Source: Paulinella micropora (lineage: Eukaryota; Cercozoa; Imbricatea; Euglyphida). From it: a stretch of 55,553 bases of DNA. The stretch is taken from contig BJOX01000360.1 of the NCBI GenBank assembly GCA_009731375.1, positions 471,621 through 527,173 of the forward strand, given 5' to 3'. Positions 11,801 to 24,119 of this stretch are shown piece by piece. A program made the position numbers and the translations under genes. The notes below the pieces were generated by a model that did no database searches, had not been told where the DNA came from, and worked only from the letters and a program-made list of their open reading frames with translations. The stretch's first letter is position 1. Each line of letters opens with the position of its first letter.

Positions 11801-14656
11801 GGGGCTGTATTACAACAAGAGGATGAGGAGAAGAAATTACGCCCAATCATGTTTATTAGTAGGAAGTTGTGTGCGGCGGAGAGAAACTATTGCACAAGGC
11901 AAAGAGAGGCGTTGGCGGTAGTATGGGCCCTCAAGAGGCTCAGAGAGTATTTGTGGGGAGGACCTCAATTTACTGTCAGAACTGATCATCATAACCTGTT
12001 ATGGTTGATGAATCATGAACAGACGGGACGGCTGGCGCGGTGGCAAGCGTTCTTGTCTTGTTTCGATTTTACAATGGTCCATCTACCGGGAAAGCGAAAT
12101 GTGGTCGCTGATAGCCTCTCTAGGCTAGAGTTTAACTCAGAAGTATCGGCGTTGGTGTCCACGGTGGAGATGGAAGACTTGTCCACTGACAAGGTGTATG
12201 AGGTCAGCCACATTGAGGCGATGGAGATGGCGAGTGGAGTCCGATATGACCGCACAGGTCTACGGTACAGTCCACAAGGCCCGGATCACGGGATATGTTG
12301 TGAGCTACATACCCAGGAGGACGCTGAGTGGTCCTATGAGGTATATGAGAATGCGAAGGCGAACATAAGAGAGGAAGAGGAGACGCAGGAAGTTTATGCG
12401 GAGCCTCCTCAAGAGCGGAGAAGTGACCTAGACGATGACCCGGAAAGAATCGGGGTACGGCTAGAAGATGGTACTATCCATATAGCCTCGCCTACCGCAT
12501 GGAGGCAACAACAGGCTCAAGATCCGGAGTTTAAAGAACTGATACAGTTATATCAGAACCCGGATGAGCTACGGATGACGAAAGCGATCAAAGATCAGAT
12601 GAAGGAGATGGGATGGAGAGATGGTCTACTGTGGTACAAGGGCCTTCACGGTCGCTATGCGTCACAGCCGGACAAATGGACCCTTTGGGTACCGGAGAGT
12701 CTGAGACGATTTATATTTGTCGCAGCCCACAATTGCCCACTTTTGGCGCATCCGGGTCGACAACGAACTCATATGTTCGTAGCGAGGCGATTCTGGTGGA
12801 AGAAGATGAAGGAGGAGATAGATCAGGCGGTGGATGCATGCATCCCGTGCAAGATAAACAAAACACCACTGAAGGCAAATTTCGGCCTGATTGGCGAATT
12901 TCCTCTTCATGCGGGGATGTTTGAGTTTATACACATTGATCATGTGGGACCTTTCCCAGAATCGAAGGATGGTTACAAATACCTCCTTACGGCTATTGAC
13001 AGAGCCACCAACTATGTGTGGATCATCCCTGTCAAAGACGTTACCGGCAAGACGACGGCCGAGGCGCTGATCGATAGGATCATCTCACAGATCGGAGTAC
13101 CAAGAAAGATATGTTCTGATCGAGGCTCGGACTTTAATAACGAGGTCATCGACAAACTATCTAAGTATTACGGGATGAAATGGCAATATGTTACTGCCTA
13201 TAACCCGCGAGCAAATGGGAAAATCGAGCGGGTACACAGACCCCTCAAAGCCTCGCTAAAGATGTATTGCACGAAGAAGGAGAATCAAAGAGCATGGGTC
13301 GAGGCAGCACCATCATTTGCGTTTGCAATGAACTGTCTACCCTCTACGGCGTTAGGAGGCTCGAAGAGCTCAATCTCGCCATATCAGTTAGTATATGGGC
13401 GTGAGCCTGATATCCCGACTTCGCTCCTTCACCCAAAAGACACTTGGGCGGATGCGGATGAGTTGTTTGGGATGAGACTTAGAGTGAAGATGGAGGCGGA
13501 ACAAATAGTCAGGGCGCATAGAGAGGCGGAGCGCCGAAAGACTGATGCTGAAGGGGTGCGACAAGCGCACTTGGATCAGATCAAGTTCCAGGTCGGGGAT
13601 ATTGTACTATTGTACCATCCTCAAGTCCCGAAGGGAGTCAGCTCTAAGCTGTTCACTCACTGGAAAGGACCTTATCAGATTATGGAACAGACGGGACCTC
13701 TGAATTACAAGATCAGGGGTAGAGGGAAGGTGCAAATTGTGAATGTAAGAAGGCTGATTAAGTATGATCCCTTCTTACTGGAAGATGAATCCGTTGAGGA
13801 GGCGTTAAAACGGATGAAGGATGATTTCAAAGAGGTGCCGCCCATCCACAAGGAGGCTGGCATAGACCAAGACGATGCTTATCGGGCACCGATAGCTGAG
13901 AAGGAGGAGAGTGAGGTGGACAGCAAGGAGAAGACTGACCGCATAAGCGCGGTGGGGACTCAGTCCAAGTCTCCGCGAGAGCATAGCGGAAAGAAGGAGA
14001 AGATCAAAGAGGCGCAGCTAAGGAGAGCGCGGAATGATCTTATCAACGACCAACCGAGGAAGGCGATGAGGTCGATGAGATCAAAGGACGTCCACCAGGA
14101 GGAGGAGGGGACGGACACTGACCCAAACGCGGGCAACGTTGAGATTGTCCATGAGCGATGGAAGGAAGGCGATGCGATAGCAACCATCGCATGGGTGAAA
14201 AATGTTTTCTATCTGATGAGACCAGCGGAACAACATGTCGCTGATGACACTCTCTCAGACTTATACTTGATGCGGGTCGTGGCGGTCCCACGACAGATGC
14301 GTGTCACACGGACACTCAAAATATCATCAGCCGCAAAGATAGTACAACCGATACTCCAGTTCTGGAGAAGTATGGACCCGGTTGAGGATCCAAAGGCAAG
14401 ACATTATCTGCCAGTATATAAAGACGCAAAAAGTCTCGAGACATGGGATGATACAATTACTCCCAGAGACAAGGATTACACTGCGTGGACCATTCAGACA
14501 CTGCCAAGAGGAGTGCTTGATGTCCCTTTTGAATTATCGTTGGGCGGAATCCCTAATAAGATCTGGGACATTCTCGAACAGTCAAAGTTCGATCTGACTT
14601 TTGTTGGTGGTCCTCCACCAGGCAAAGAAATCCGCGCCAGACGACGAAGGCAGTGA
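8843..14656 (+). CDS. pol: Pol polyprotein (protease, RT, RNase H, integrase) of the Ty3/gypsy element
   Basis: The frame continues from the gag stop; residues are numbered from the GTG at 8876 (1,926 aa). A retropepsin-like region carries NDTMANINIV (D179) and later ILLSYDQLATMGAVID; the usual DTG/DSG is DTM here. RT: LTVNYARVNK, VIDLKNGFWQIPL (D737), LPMGLKQAPG and YIDD (815-818). RNase H: DTDAS (967-971) and RTDHHNLLW. Integrase: H1285-x6-H1292 and C1322-x2-C1325 zinc module, then catalytic D1355, D1415, E1451 (D-x59-D-x35-E), and a GPY/F module at about 1595-1600. About 300 further residues have no recognised fold and show no clear chromodomain. No pol-specific ATG is needed if readthrough is used. 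The product would process Gag, copy the RNA and integrate the cDNA. Confidence 0.96.
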   Translation: MEGEEERKEKTVKFNPKVTVLSNAVVQTGPTLPLCENKDVGTQRLQPQGSLIPVHTARLPMITDANRKARLAMEARRPMADVSPRPSKQPRTDSMSTVAAGGEQKDNVCTQVPQDNVAQIVNAPVPQNNKNVNEVKQEEKKEELKNLETRLQNLERKVLVLAANIHRPDALCYTELYCETLKTILKVGNDTMANINIVGRKFFNRYRDWVDGNMKKSTGTLKGVSSRTDITGIITLTFKLKSARVYRMDLYVVPGYHGSILLSYDQLATMGAVIDCAARRVIYGVKRGEENDIDPFNATDSYEAYELSLATDHKKMAIAHEALEVYVHPHVVRPDELSWTDNWESQVCTVTVPTCHWDKKSIDDLIEKRKEEIICVAQRSPSLARFAEGVGTDVHITNGYCFHAKVGEEKREAFVPRRTGRIPDTPPETIKSFITDFWGDEPTWPRSLSEVKKCLRTLFENNKPYTIILPYNEKAIWAQEIRDRLIDHPIPVPSRKQQLVVACRMGTREQCIAYKRKLRDLDKLKLIPQAFTCFDGFYTRKAPLQYARLIDMLVELGKDDEPDTVTYEKTGLDDVSEEDLGLEEDREPLKQHKQMSDEDFQEAARKILEEGVGTEKEKELLKAKLEANKEIFDPPHAGGVKPEDFTAVIYKIPGAEPSPAPRRANLSIHEAKIAEELARQLLNEDFIERSTSSIVSQPRIVPKPGGEWRLTVNYARVNKVLEEERNPLPTLEEGRRVLRNAKFYSVIDLKNGFWQIPLEEKSRWLTAFVVGMEIYQWKVLPMGLKQAPGLFQKAMQKMLSSQYDDLSDGGFMRRRGQKAGEYAFCYIDDIIVYSNTMEEHIDHLSDIFRRIGAFGLKCNLKKCQLAKTSVTYLGYEISHNRVSISKEKREEIMNRPIPKNRTELHSFLAMAQYYSQFIPDWGATRAKVEKMIDFGDFEKWDEEALQAFHALKDLIYKDPKDGGLVLTMPDFTKQFVVDTDASKFAIGAVLQQEDEEKKLRPIMFISRKLCAAERNYCTRQREALAVVWALKRLREYLWGGPQFTVRTDHHNLLWLMNHEQTGRLARWQAFLSCFDFTMVHLPGKRNVVADSLSRLEFNSEVSALVSTVEMEDLSTDKVYEVSHIEAMEMASGVRYDRTGLRYSPQGPDHGICCELHTQEDAEWSYEVYENAKANIREEEETQEVYAEPPQERRSDLDDDPERIGVRLEDGTIHIASPTAWRQQQAQDPEFKELIQLYQNPDELRMTKAIKDQMKEMGWRDGLLWYKGLHGRYASQPDKWTLWVPESLRRFIFVAAHNCPLLAHPGRQRTHMFVARRFWWKKMKEEIDQAVDACIPCKINKTPLKANFGLIGEFPLHAGMFEFIHIDHVGPFPESKDGYKYLLTAIDRATNYVWIIPVKDVTGKTTAEALIDRIISQIGVPRKICSDRGSDFNNEVIDKLSKYYGMKWQYVTAYNPRANGKIERVHRPLKASLKMYCTKKENQRAWVEAAPSFAFAMNCLPSTALGGSKSSISPYQLVYGREPDIPTSLLHPKDTWADADELFGMRLRVKMEAEQIVRAHREAERRKTDAEGVRQAHLDQIKFQVGDIVLLYHPQVPKGVSSKLFTHWKGPYQIMEQTGPLNYKIRGRGKVQIVNVRRLIKYDPFLLEDESVEEALKRMKDDFKEVPPIHKEAGIDQDDAYRAPIAEKEESEVDSKEKTDRISAVGTQSKSPREHSGKKEKIKEAQLRRARNDLINDQPRKAMRSMRSKDVHQEEEGTDTDPNAGNVEIVHERWKEGDAIATIAWVKNVFYLMRPAEQHVADDTLSDLYLMRVVAVPRQMRVTRTLKISSAAKIVQPILQFWRSMDPVEDPKARHYLPVYKDAKSLETWDDTITPRDKDYTAWTIQTLPRGVLDVPFELSLGGIPNKIWDILEQSKFDLTFVGGPPPGKEIRARRRRQ

Positions 14657-15500
14657 CAAAGAAACTATTTTTCTTTATGCGTCTCAAATAAACTGATTGA
14701 TTGCCCACGGCGTATCATGATTTGATCATGCATCATCAGTTATCAATATGAATATTAAAAAGACTCAGTGATATAACTTGGCATTCGATCGCAACATACG
14801 AGTGCGAAAGGTCGATCGACGATGATACTACACCGTATACGGGGATCGCTAGTGTATTGAGCGATGGTGTTCCCGGGTATGACCCTTTCCAAGTCCTGGG
14901 ATGATGTTCTCGAAAATGAAATGTTCTCTGAAACTTTCATTAAATTATTTTTTACGATAGATTATATACTGTCGTACCTGAGCACGGTCAATCTCTACTT
15001 GTGTCGGTATATCGCAGGGTCGGGTACATACACCTCGACTTCGGATATAGCTATTAGGACTGGCCCCCTAATACTATATCATAGGATATCCGCCTTATAC
15101 AAGGGTATGTCATTAAAAAAGACAATGTACTTACGATCTCCCTGTGAATAATAATAATAATAATGATAATGATAAGAAGAAGAAGGAGATCAAAGGGGGA
15201 ATCGTACTACAGCACCACGTTGCTTGTATTTTTTTATTAATTGTACGTTTGTTCTTGACATACTGCCGAAAAAAAAAAAAAAAAAAAAAAGAAATTGAGG
15301 GGAAGGAGTTCAAAATTTACAAGAAAGGCTAGAGAATCCGCTTTGACGTGCCGTATGAGGATATATTTATCGTCTTTTAGCGTCTATCCGTGGGTCGATG
15401 CGCTGTGTGGCATGACTCCATAGCGCATACTATTTGCAGAAAGAAATCAGAAGGTGTATGACGAAAATGCTATTTCCGTCATAAAATCGGGAGGGGGTAC
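14657..15500 (+). other. Retrotransposon 3' non-coding region and purine tract
   Basis: 844 bp after the pol stop without a coding signal; it includes an (AAT)n patch near 15148, a poly-A run at 15270 and the purine tract GGGAGGGGG at 15489-15497, three bases before the LTR, the expected plus-strand primer. Confidence 0.75.
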
Positions 15501-15737
15501 TGTAGGCATCACCCCCCGGATAGCCGGTAAAAAATACCTTTTCCTGGTGACAGGTGCACCAGCTTGTTTTTCAGTATTATTTGTCCGGATTGGACCTGAT
15601 GCCATTTTATTCCTGGTCTGTTGCCGTTTTCCTTTTTGGCTTCACTGAGCTAATACAACGAGACATCATTCTCATTCTTGAGGACTGTGTTTGGTTGTAT
15701 TACCGACTTTTTACGAGCTATCGTTGGGGGCATTACA
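15501..15737 (+). repeat. 3' LTR
   Basis: 237 bp, identical to the 5' LTR apart from a 3-nt insertion. The flanking TTTC at 15738-15741 matches the left duplication. Confidence 0.96.
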
Positions 15738-15985
15738 TTTCGACGTTCGAGTGGAAGTGGAAGGATTGATCAAATTCCCACAAGTTTCGTGGCAATTTTC
15801 GACGTTCGAGTGGAAGTGGAAGGATTGATTAAATTCCCACTAGTTTCGTGGCAATTTTCGACGTTCGAGTGGAAGTGGAAGGCCCGGATTGATCAAATTC
15901 CCATTGGTCAAGCCGTTTCGTGGCAATTTTCAACGTTCGAGTGGAAGTGGATGGATTGACCAAATTCACCTGCACTAGTTACATG
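15738..15985 (+). repeat. ~60-bp minisatellite, right part
   Basis: Four units starting at about 15738, 15795, 15854 and 15926 (spacing ~59, 59, 72), homologous to those left of the element. The final unit ends GGCACTGAATTTTTT, like the unit preceding the left LTR. Confidence 0.9.
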
Positions 15986-17063
15986 GCACTGAATTTTTTA
16001 ATGGATTCAGATGTTACAAGAGAGGGATTACGCAGGATTATGGTGACGGCAGATGTGGGGCGATACATTTTACGTGAGTAGTCTCACGCAAAATTTTTCT
16101 TCTGACCTAACTTGATAGAAGCGCATCGGATTTCGAATCTGGGGAATAATGCGGAACCCATGTGCTTATATCGGACAAACATGGAATTTATCAATAACTA
16201 TCCGGGGGGTAGTATAGACTCACACTAGGTGGGGGGAACGATGAGTGAATCTAGGATAACACGGGGTGTGCAATTTATCCGAGCGGCTCGGAAGTGTCAA
16301 GTCACAGACCATCTCTCGAGATAATTTTCATATTTTATCCCGGTTTGGTTCGGCTGGTCTTAACGCACCCTGACGAGGGCCGCGACGCTCGGGGGGGAGA
16401 GGGGATTGTGCCGGCCCATCCGATATATAATGGCATTACTCTATGTTCCGGTCTGTCAGTTTACCTTGGCTTGGAGCCTGAGTACGGAGTCCCTTCTACG
16501 TTAGGTATTCCTCATTCTACAAGTCGTTAGACACTGGCAGTTATTATATTATTAAATATTTGGTCTCGGTAACAGTTTGAAGTTTTGGAAAAAAGGTTAC
16601 GGAATTTCCGTGACTGGGAATTTATGGCTAAATCTTGAAGGGAAAATGCAGTTATGGGTTGTTGTCAAGTTTAGTGTATGTTTTGGCATTTGTGCAGGTT
16701 ACGCCGGGACGTAACGCATCGTGTCAGTTGACCCGGTCATAGGGACACTCCGGTTTGACAGGTGTTTCCCTCAAGTTTGGCTTGTTGTTTGGGTTCATAT
16801 CTGACTTCCCTTTCTATTTTAGAAGTGGAGGCAGCTTTGAACCAGTCACAAGTTGTGTTCATTATTAAATGAGGCGATGCCTGAGTAAAATCTGTGCCAC
16901 GGTCATTTGGTGGTCAAACTGCCAAACTCATGGCTCGAACTATTCTAAAACAAAAATTTTGATTTTAAGTTGATCATATTGATATTAATATTTCAGCAAA
17001 TAAAATTTTGAGTTTAATAAATTAAAATTTATTTATGTCAGGGCTTTGAAAACACAGTTACTA
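15986..17063. other. Non-coding DNA with a dispersed-repeat edge
   Basis: No supported gene. The stretch around 16869-16930 (GAGGCGATGCCTGA..AAACTGCCAAACTC) recurs in inverted orientation at about 24240-24300, marking a dispersed element whose ends I cannot define. Confidence 0.5.
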
Positions 17064-17439
17064 TTAAAGATAATTACATTTCACTGCAATAAAATTATAT
17101 CGTCTTAAATGTTTTTTGATGTGTTCTTGATCGGTCGATGCGATTTGTAAGGATGACACCTCACTTTCACCTGACGGTTGCATGCAGATATCGAGTGAGA
17201 TGATGTGCGACGCCAACACGTCTTTCTCCCAAGCTTTGAATTCTTTATCCTCTGTGCTTGGATCGTTTATGGATTGCTTTTTCTTCTCGACCATGCAACC
17301 AAGCCGGTAGATACTTCCCCGTATACTGGTTTGAACCTGATGGATGGCCCCAAACGTTAACAGGGACTACTGAGTCAACATTTGGATCATCGCCATCAAC
17401 GTCCACCTTAGTTACCTTCCCCAAGCTGAATTTTTTCAC
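17064..17439 (-). pseudogene. Two overlapping ORF remnants, unidentified
   Basis: Minus-strand frames at 17245-17439 (64 aa, contains VNVWGHPSGSNQYTGKYLPA) and 17064-17294 (76 aa, contains DKEFKAWEKDVLASHIISLD) have ordinary amino-acid composition, unlike the surrounding repeats, and abut in different frames. They could be pieces of one frameshifted gene or retroelement. I do not recognise the family. Confidence 0.3.
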
Positions 17440-17495
17440 TTTCCTATTCCTCTATTTACTTCTCACTCTCTTCTTTCTGTCACCGTCGTAATCTA

Positions 17496-17723
17496 NNNNN
17501 NNNNNNNNNNNNNNNNNNNNNNNNNNNNNNNNNNNNNNNNNNNNNNNNNNNNNNNNNNNNNNNNNNNNNNNNNNNNNNNNNNNNNNNNNNNNNNNNNNNN
17601 NNNNNNNNNNNNNNNNNNNNNNNNNNNNNNNNNNNNNNNNNNNNNNNNNNNNNNNNNNNNNNNNNNNNNNNNNNNNNNNNNNNNNNNNNNNNNNNNNNNN
17701 NNNNNNNNNNNNNNNNNNNNNNN
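17496..17723. other. Assembly gap (228 N)
   Basis: Run of N before a GAA array. Other gaps: 700-709, 2587-2596, 3278-3287, 3949-3958, 20158-20167, 23393-23402, 24120-24129, 24735-24744, 25570-25579, 32480-32541, 38264-38273, 41902-41911, 44990-44999. Confidence 1.
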
Positions 17724-18480
17724 AAGAAGAAGAAGAAGAAGAAGAAGAAGAAGAAGAAGAAGAAGAAGAAGAAGAAGACGATGGTGATGATGATGAAATT
17801 TTCTGTCTCTTGCAGCAGCTCACATTGTGTGGAGAACGCTTGCGTTTCAGAGATCCAGAAGAAGAGAAAAAGAAGAGGAGACGGACGAAGAGGAGGAGGA
17901 GGAGGCGGAAGAAGAAGAAGAAGAAGAAGAAGAAGAAGAAGAAGAAGAAGAAGAAGAAGAAGACGATGGTGATGATGATGAAATTTTCTGTCTCTTGCAG
18001 CAGCTCACATTGTGTGGAGAACGCTTGCGTTTCAGAGATCCAGAAGAAGAGAAAAAGAAGAGGAGACGGACGAAGAGGAGGAGGAGGAGGCGGAAGAAGA
18101 AGAAGAAGAAGAAGAAGAAGAAGAAGAAGAAGAAGAAGAAGAAGAAGACGATGGTGATGATGATGAAATTTTCTGTCTCTTGCAGCAGCTCACATTGTGT
18201 GGAGAACGCTTGCGTTTCAGAGATCCAGAAGAAGAGAAAAAGAAGAGGAGACGGACGAAGAGGAGGAGGAGGAGGCGGAAGAAGAAGAAGAAGAAGAAGA
18301 AGAAGAAGAAGAAGAAGAAGAAGAAGAAGAAGACGAAGAAGACGAAGAAGAAGAAGAAGAAGAAGAAGAAGAAGAAGAAGAAGAAGAAGAAGAAGAAGAA
18401 GAAGAAGAAGAAGAAGAAGAAGAAGAAGGAGAAGGAGGAGAAGGAGGAGAAGGAGGAGAAGGAGGAGGAGAAGAAAAATC
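17724..18480. repeat. 185-bp tandem triplication inside a (GAA)n array
   Basis: Three near-identical units spaced exactly 185 bp contain a unique core (ending TTCTGTCTCTTGCAG, then CAGCTCACATTGTGTGG..) followed by (GAA)n. The core has a strong splice-acceptor look on the plus strand and a possible donor (AAT/GTGAGC) on the minus strand, so it may be an exon edge of an unknown gene. 185 is not a multiple of 3, so frames differ between units. The array ends in a GGAGAA run at about 18425-18470. Confidence 0.85.
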
Positions 18481-18625
18481 AGACAACTTTAAACTAGAAG
18501 AAAGCGTCTGTTTGTTACGCTTTTAAAATGCTGCACCCTATAGCACTCCAGCTGGAAAAATGCTGACCCTTCATGCGCACTCTAACTGCTCTAAAATCAG
18601 AAATAGCGAAGTAGATATCATGGTA

Positions 18626-20072
<1,447 letters not shown>

Positions 20073-20081
20073 TATCTGTAC

Positions 20082-20157
20082 CTGTGCTGCTAAGCTCTGA
20101 AGCATATTCACTGCCTGCTGCTGTTGGGATTGACGTGCAGGACTTGGGAACAAGGTT
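20082..20157 (-). CDS. Possible exon of an unidentified gene (truncated by gap)
   Basis: A 76-bp unique island between GATA arrays. On the minus strand it ends at a good donor (CACAG/GTACAG) and two frames are open; one reads ..[16 protein letters not shown], a plausible Gln-rich helix. The upstream side is lost in the gap at 20158. Function unknown. Confidence 0.35.
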
Positions 20158-20180
20158 NNNNNNNNNNAAGATAGATAGAT

Positions 20181-20212
<32 letters not shown>

Positions 20213-20217
20213 GGATG

Positions 20218-20267
<50 letters not shown>

Positions 20268-20287
20268 GATCGATCGATCGATAGATG

Positions 20288-20328
<41 letters not shown>

Positions 20329-20331
20329 CAT

Positions 20332-20385
<54 letters not shown>

Positions 20386-20388
<3 letters not shown>

Positions 20389-20558
20389 GAGATGTCGCAA
20401 AGGAATATAGTCCTTGCAAAGGAACGCAGTTTCACATCAAACAATAATTTGTGTACTGTGCATGTGTCCGGGATGGGAATCACGGGTAGACTGTGTTCTG
20501 GAAAAAGAAGAGGAGGAAGGACGTTGAAGAAAAAGGCAATCTAGGAATGGAGAGTGGG

Positions 20559-20560
<2 letters not shown>
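20386..20560 (-). mobile_element. 5'-truncated 3' end of R2-like non-LTR element
   Basis: 175 bp nearly identical to the 3' end of the element at 44316-47852, same orientation. Both sides abut (GATA)n. Confidence 0.88.
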
Positions 20561-20625
<65 letters not shown>

Positions 20626-20642
20626 CATTAGATAGATAGCAT

Positions 20643-20674
<32 letters not shown>

Positions 20675-20678
20675 GAGG

Positions 20679-20734
<56 letters not shown>

Positions 20735-20890
20735 CATATACATATATACATACATACATATGCATACACACATGCATACATACATACATATGTACATACA
20801 TACATACATACATACATACATACATACATACATACATACATAGACGTACATGCATACGGACATACATACATGCATACGGACATACATGTA
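20561..20890. repeat. GATA then CATA arrays
   Basis: (GATA)n to about 20732, with a duplicated GCATTA interruption at 20625-20645, then (CATA)n to 20885. Confidence 0.95.
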
Positions 20891-20940
20891 TTATCATATA
20901 TACTAGCTTATATTATATATATACGTGGCTGGGCCTGGGG

Positions 20941-21095
20941 CACAGAATCTGGGACTCACTTTCGTGTCAATAGTTCTCTCCAAAGTGATAAAATTCGACT
21001 GATACCATAATTTCATGTTATGGAATTAGGGTATCAGTCGAATTTCATCACTTTGGAGAGAATTATTGACACGAAAGTGAGTCCCAGATTCTGTG
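20941..21095. mobile_element. Foldback MITE, copy 1
   Basis: Near-perfect inverted repeat: arm 20941-21006 (starts CACAGAATCTGGGACTCACT) and complementary arm about 21030-21095, with a ~23-nt loop. There is no coding capacity. The transcript would form a ~66-bp hairpin with two or three mismatches. Confidence 0.88.
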
Positions 21096-21285
21096 CCTGT
21101 ATGCTGGCATCATGCTCAACCTTACATGTAAAAGGTATTAAACATCCACTCATTCAGTGTGATATCATCAAAGAACTTGATTCGAACTAATGTTTGCCAA
21201 CGTCTCAGAACAAAAAAGATAATGCATTTGATTGTAACATATTGCAGCAAAAAACCTGCAAACCCTTTGTGTGTAAACGTACAAA

Positions 21286-21436
21286 CAGAAAACTGGGACT
21301 CACTTTTGTGTTAATCTTGCCTCTTGAGTGACATATCTCGACTGATACCCTAATTTCATGTTGTGAATTTAGGGTATCAGTCGAGAATGGACGTGCAAGA
21401 CCATCCTGAGAAGCAAAAGCGAGTCCCAGATTCTAT
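21286..21436. mobile_element. Foldback MITE, diverged copy 2
   Basis: Same outline as copy 1: CTGGGACTCACTTT at the left end, GAGTCCCAGATTCT at the right, centre CGACTGATACCCTAATTTCATG / GGGTATCAGTCG. The outer arms have diverged, so only the tips and centre pair well. Confidence 0.82.
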
Positions 21437-21547
21437 GTCCATCTTAGGAGTTCATAAATGTACAATGCGCCGCAAAATACGGTCAGATTTTACAAAAGGA
21501 TGAAGTTTGAATTTTTACACGCTTGCAATTCTGAGCGCGGGTTCATG

Positions 21548-22012
21548 AGCTATGTTATGTTATCTTATGTTATGTTATGTTATGTTATGTTATGTTTATG
21601 TTATGTTTATGTTTATGTTTATGTTTATGTTTATGTTTATGTTTATGTTTATGTTTATGTTTATGTTTATGTTTATGTTTATGTTTACGTTTATGTTTAT
21701 GTTTATTATGTTTATGTTTATGTTTATGTTTATAGTACTGTTTATGTTTATGTTTATGTTTATGTTTATGTTTATGTTTATGTTTATGTTATGTTATGTT
21801 ATGTTATGTTATGTTATGTTGTGCTATGTTATGTTATGTTATTTTATGGTCTGTCATGTCATGTTATGTTATGTTATGTTATGTTATGTTATGTTATGTT
21901 ATGTTATGTTATGTTATGTTTTGTTATGTTGTGCTATGTTATGTTGTGCTATGTTATGGTCTGTCATGTCATGTTATTTTATGTTATGTTATGTTATGTT
22001 ATGTTTCTCTCT
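21548..22012. repeat. Pentamer/hexamer array (TATGT)n and (TATGTT)n
   Basis: A block of TTATG pentamers, then TTTATG hexamers (21594-21790), then pentamers again. The mixed register suggests conversion of one repeat into the other by single-T changes. Confidence 0.95.
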
Positions 22013-22119
22013 TAGTACACACACCACCCACTCCACATGCAAATAAACTGCACAACCCCTTTCAAATAAGGCTAAACCCGAATGTTACAAGAAAATCTTG
22101 TGGAAAAATTACATGTCAA

Positions 22120-22161
22120 AGTATGTCTGTATGTATGTATGTATGTGTATGTATGTATGTG

Positions 22162-22192
<31 letters not shown>

Positions 22193-22750
22193 TTATTAAT
22201 TTGTATGTGTGTACGCACATATGTACACATGTATGTACGTATGTATGCACGTATGTATGTAGTATGTATGTATGTATGTATGTATGCATGCATGGATGGA
22301 TGGATGGATGGATGGATGTGTGTATGTATGTATGTAGGTATGTATGTAGGTAGGTAGGTAGGTAGGTAGGTAGGAAGGTAGGTAGGTAGTTAGGTAGGTC
22401 TGTCGGTCTGTCGGTCTGTCGGTCTGTCGGTTGTCGGTTTGTCGGTCTGTCGGTCTGTCGGTCTGTCGGTCTGTCCGTCTGTCTGCACTCAGGTAGGTAG
22501 GAAGGTAGGTAGGTAGGTAGGTAGGTAGGTATGTATGTATGTATGTATGTATGTATGTATGTATACGTATGTATACGTATGTATGTATGTATCTATGCAT
22601 GTCTATCTGTCTGTCTGTCTATCTGTCTGTCTGTATGTATGTCTGCATGTATGTATGTATGTATGTATGTATGTAGTGAATGTTTGTCTGTGTGTCTGTC
22701 TGTTTGTCTGTATGTATGTATGCATGCATGTATTTATGCATTTATGTATG
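22120..22750. repeat. TATG, GGTA, GTCG/GTCT and TCTG arrays
   Basis: Successive tetranucleotide arrays, including a CGGTCTGT-type block at 22400-22470. Confidence 0.93.
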
Positions 22751-23745
<995 letters not shown>

Positions 23746-24072
23746 TTCTACTGTTACCAACATTTAAAAGAGTGACCGATTGCCAAAAGAATACTTCTAC
23801 TGCACATGACCTAATCAGCTTCAGCAGTACTACTGACTTATTTTTTTTACATAAACTGTTTTCACTGAACTAATCACTACTCCGAGCCATCCGTGGCATT
23901 GAATAATCACGACTACTTATACGGCCTTCCCACTTATCCCCCTGACTAGTGGCAAGTAATTTCTTGTTTTAAGTGTTTGCGTAAAAAAGTAATATATGAT
24001 AGTGATGAAATTAAATAAAACTTATAATAATAAATTAATTTTATATATTAATTAATAATATTCTAACCACCG

Positions 24073-24119
<47 letters not shown>

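Larger units (their letters stand above)
5126..15737 (+). mobile_element. Complete Ty3/gypsy LTR retrotransposon
   Basis: A 10,612-bp element bounded by near-identical LTRs (5126-5359 and 15501-15737) that begin TGTAGG and end TTACA, flanked by a 4-bp TTTC duplication (5122-5125, 15738-15741). Order: LTR, leader, gag (6146-8842), one in-frame UGA, pol (to 14656) with protease, RT, RNase H and integrase, long 3' non-coding part, purine tract, LTR. Integrase after RNase H defines the Ty3/gypsy (Metaviridae) order. Both frames are open and the LTRs differ only by one 3-nt indel, so insertion is recent and the copy could be autonomous. No envelope-like ORF is present. Confidence 0.97.

Noticed and set aside
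6146-14656. Reassignment of UGA to a sense codon, making gag-pol one ORF
   Set aside because: The GTPase (37100) and the pol frame (14654) both end in TGA where the family's proteins end, and Trp is written TGG in all genes here.
17810-18497. Lys/Glu-rich protein encoded by the GAA array
   Set aside because: Open in several frames only because of the triplet repeat; the 185-bp period shifts the frame in each unit.
21548-22012. Telomeric or subtelomeric repeat
   Set aside because: TTATG/TTTATG units do not match known telomere motifs (TTAGGG-type) and the array is internal between gene-bearing segments.
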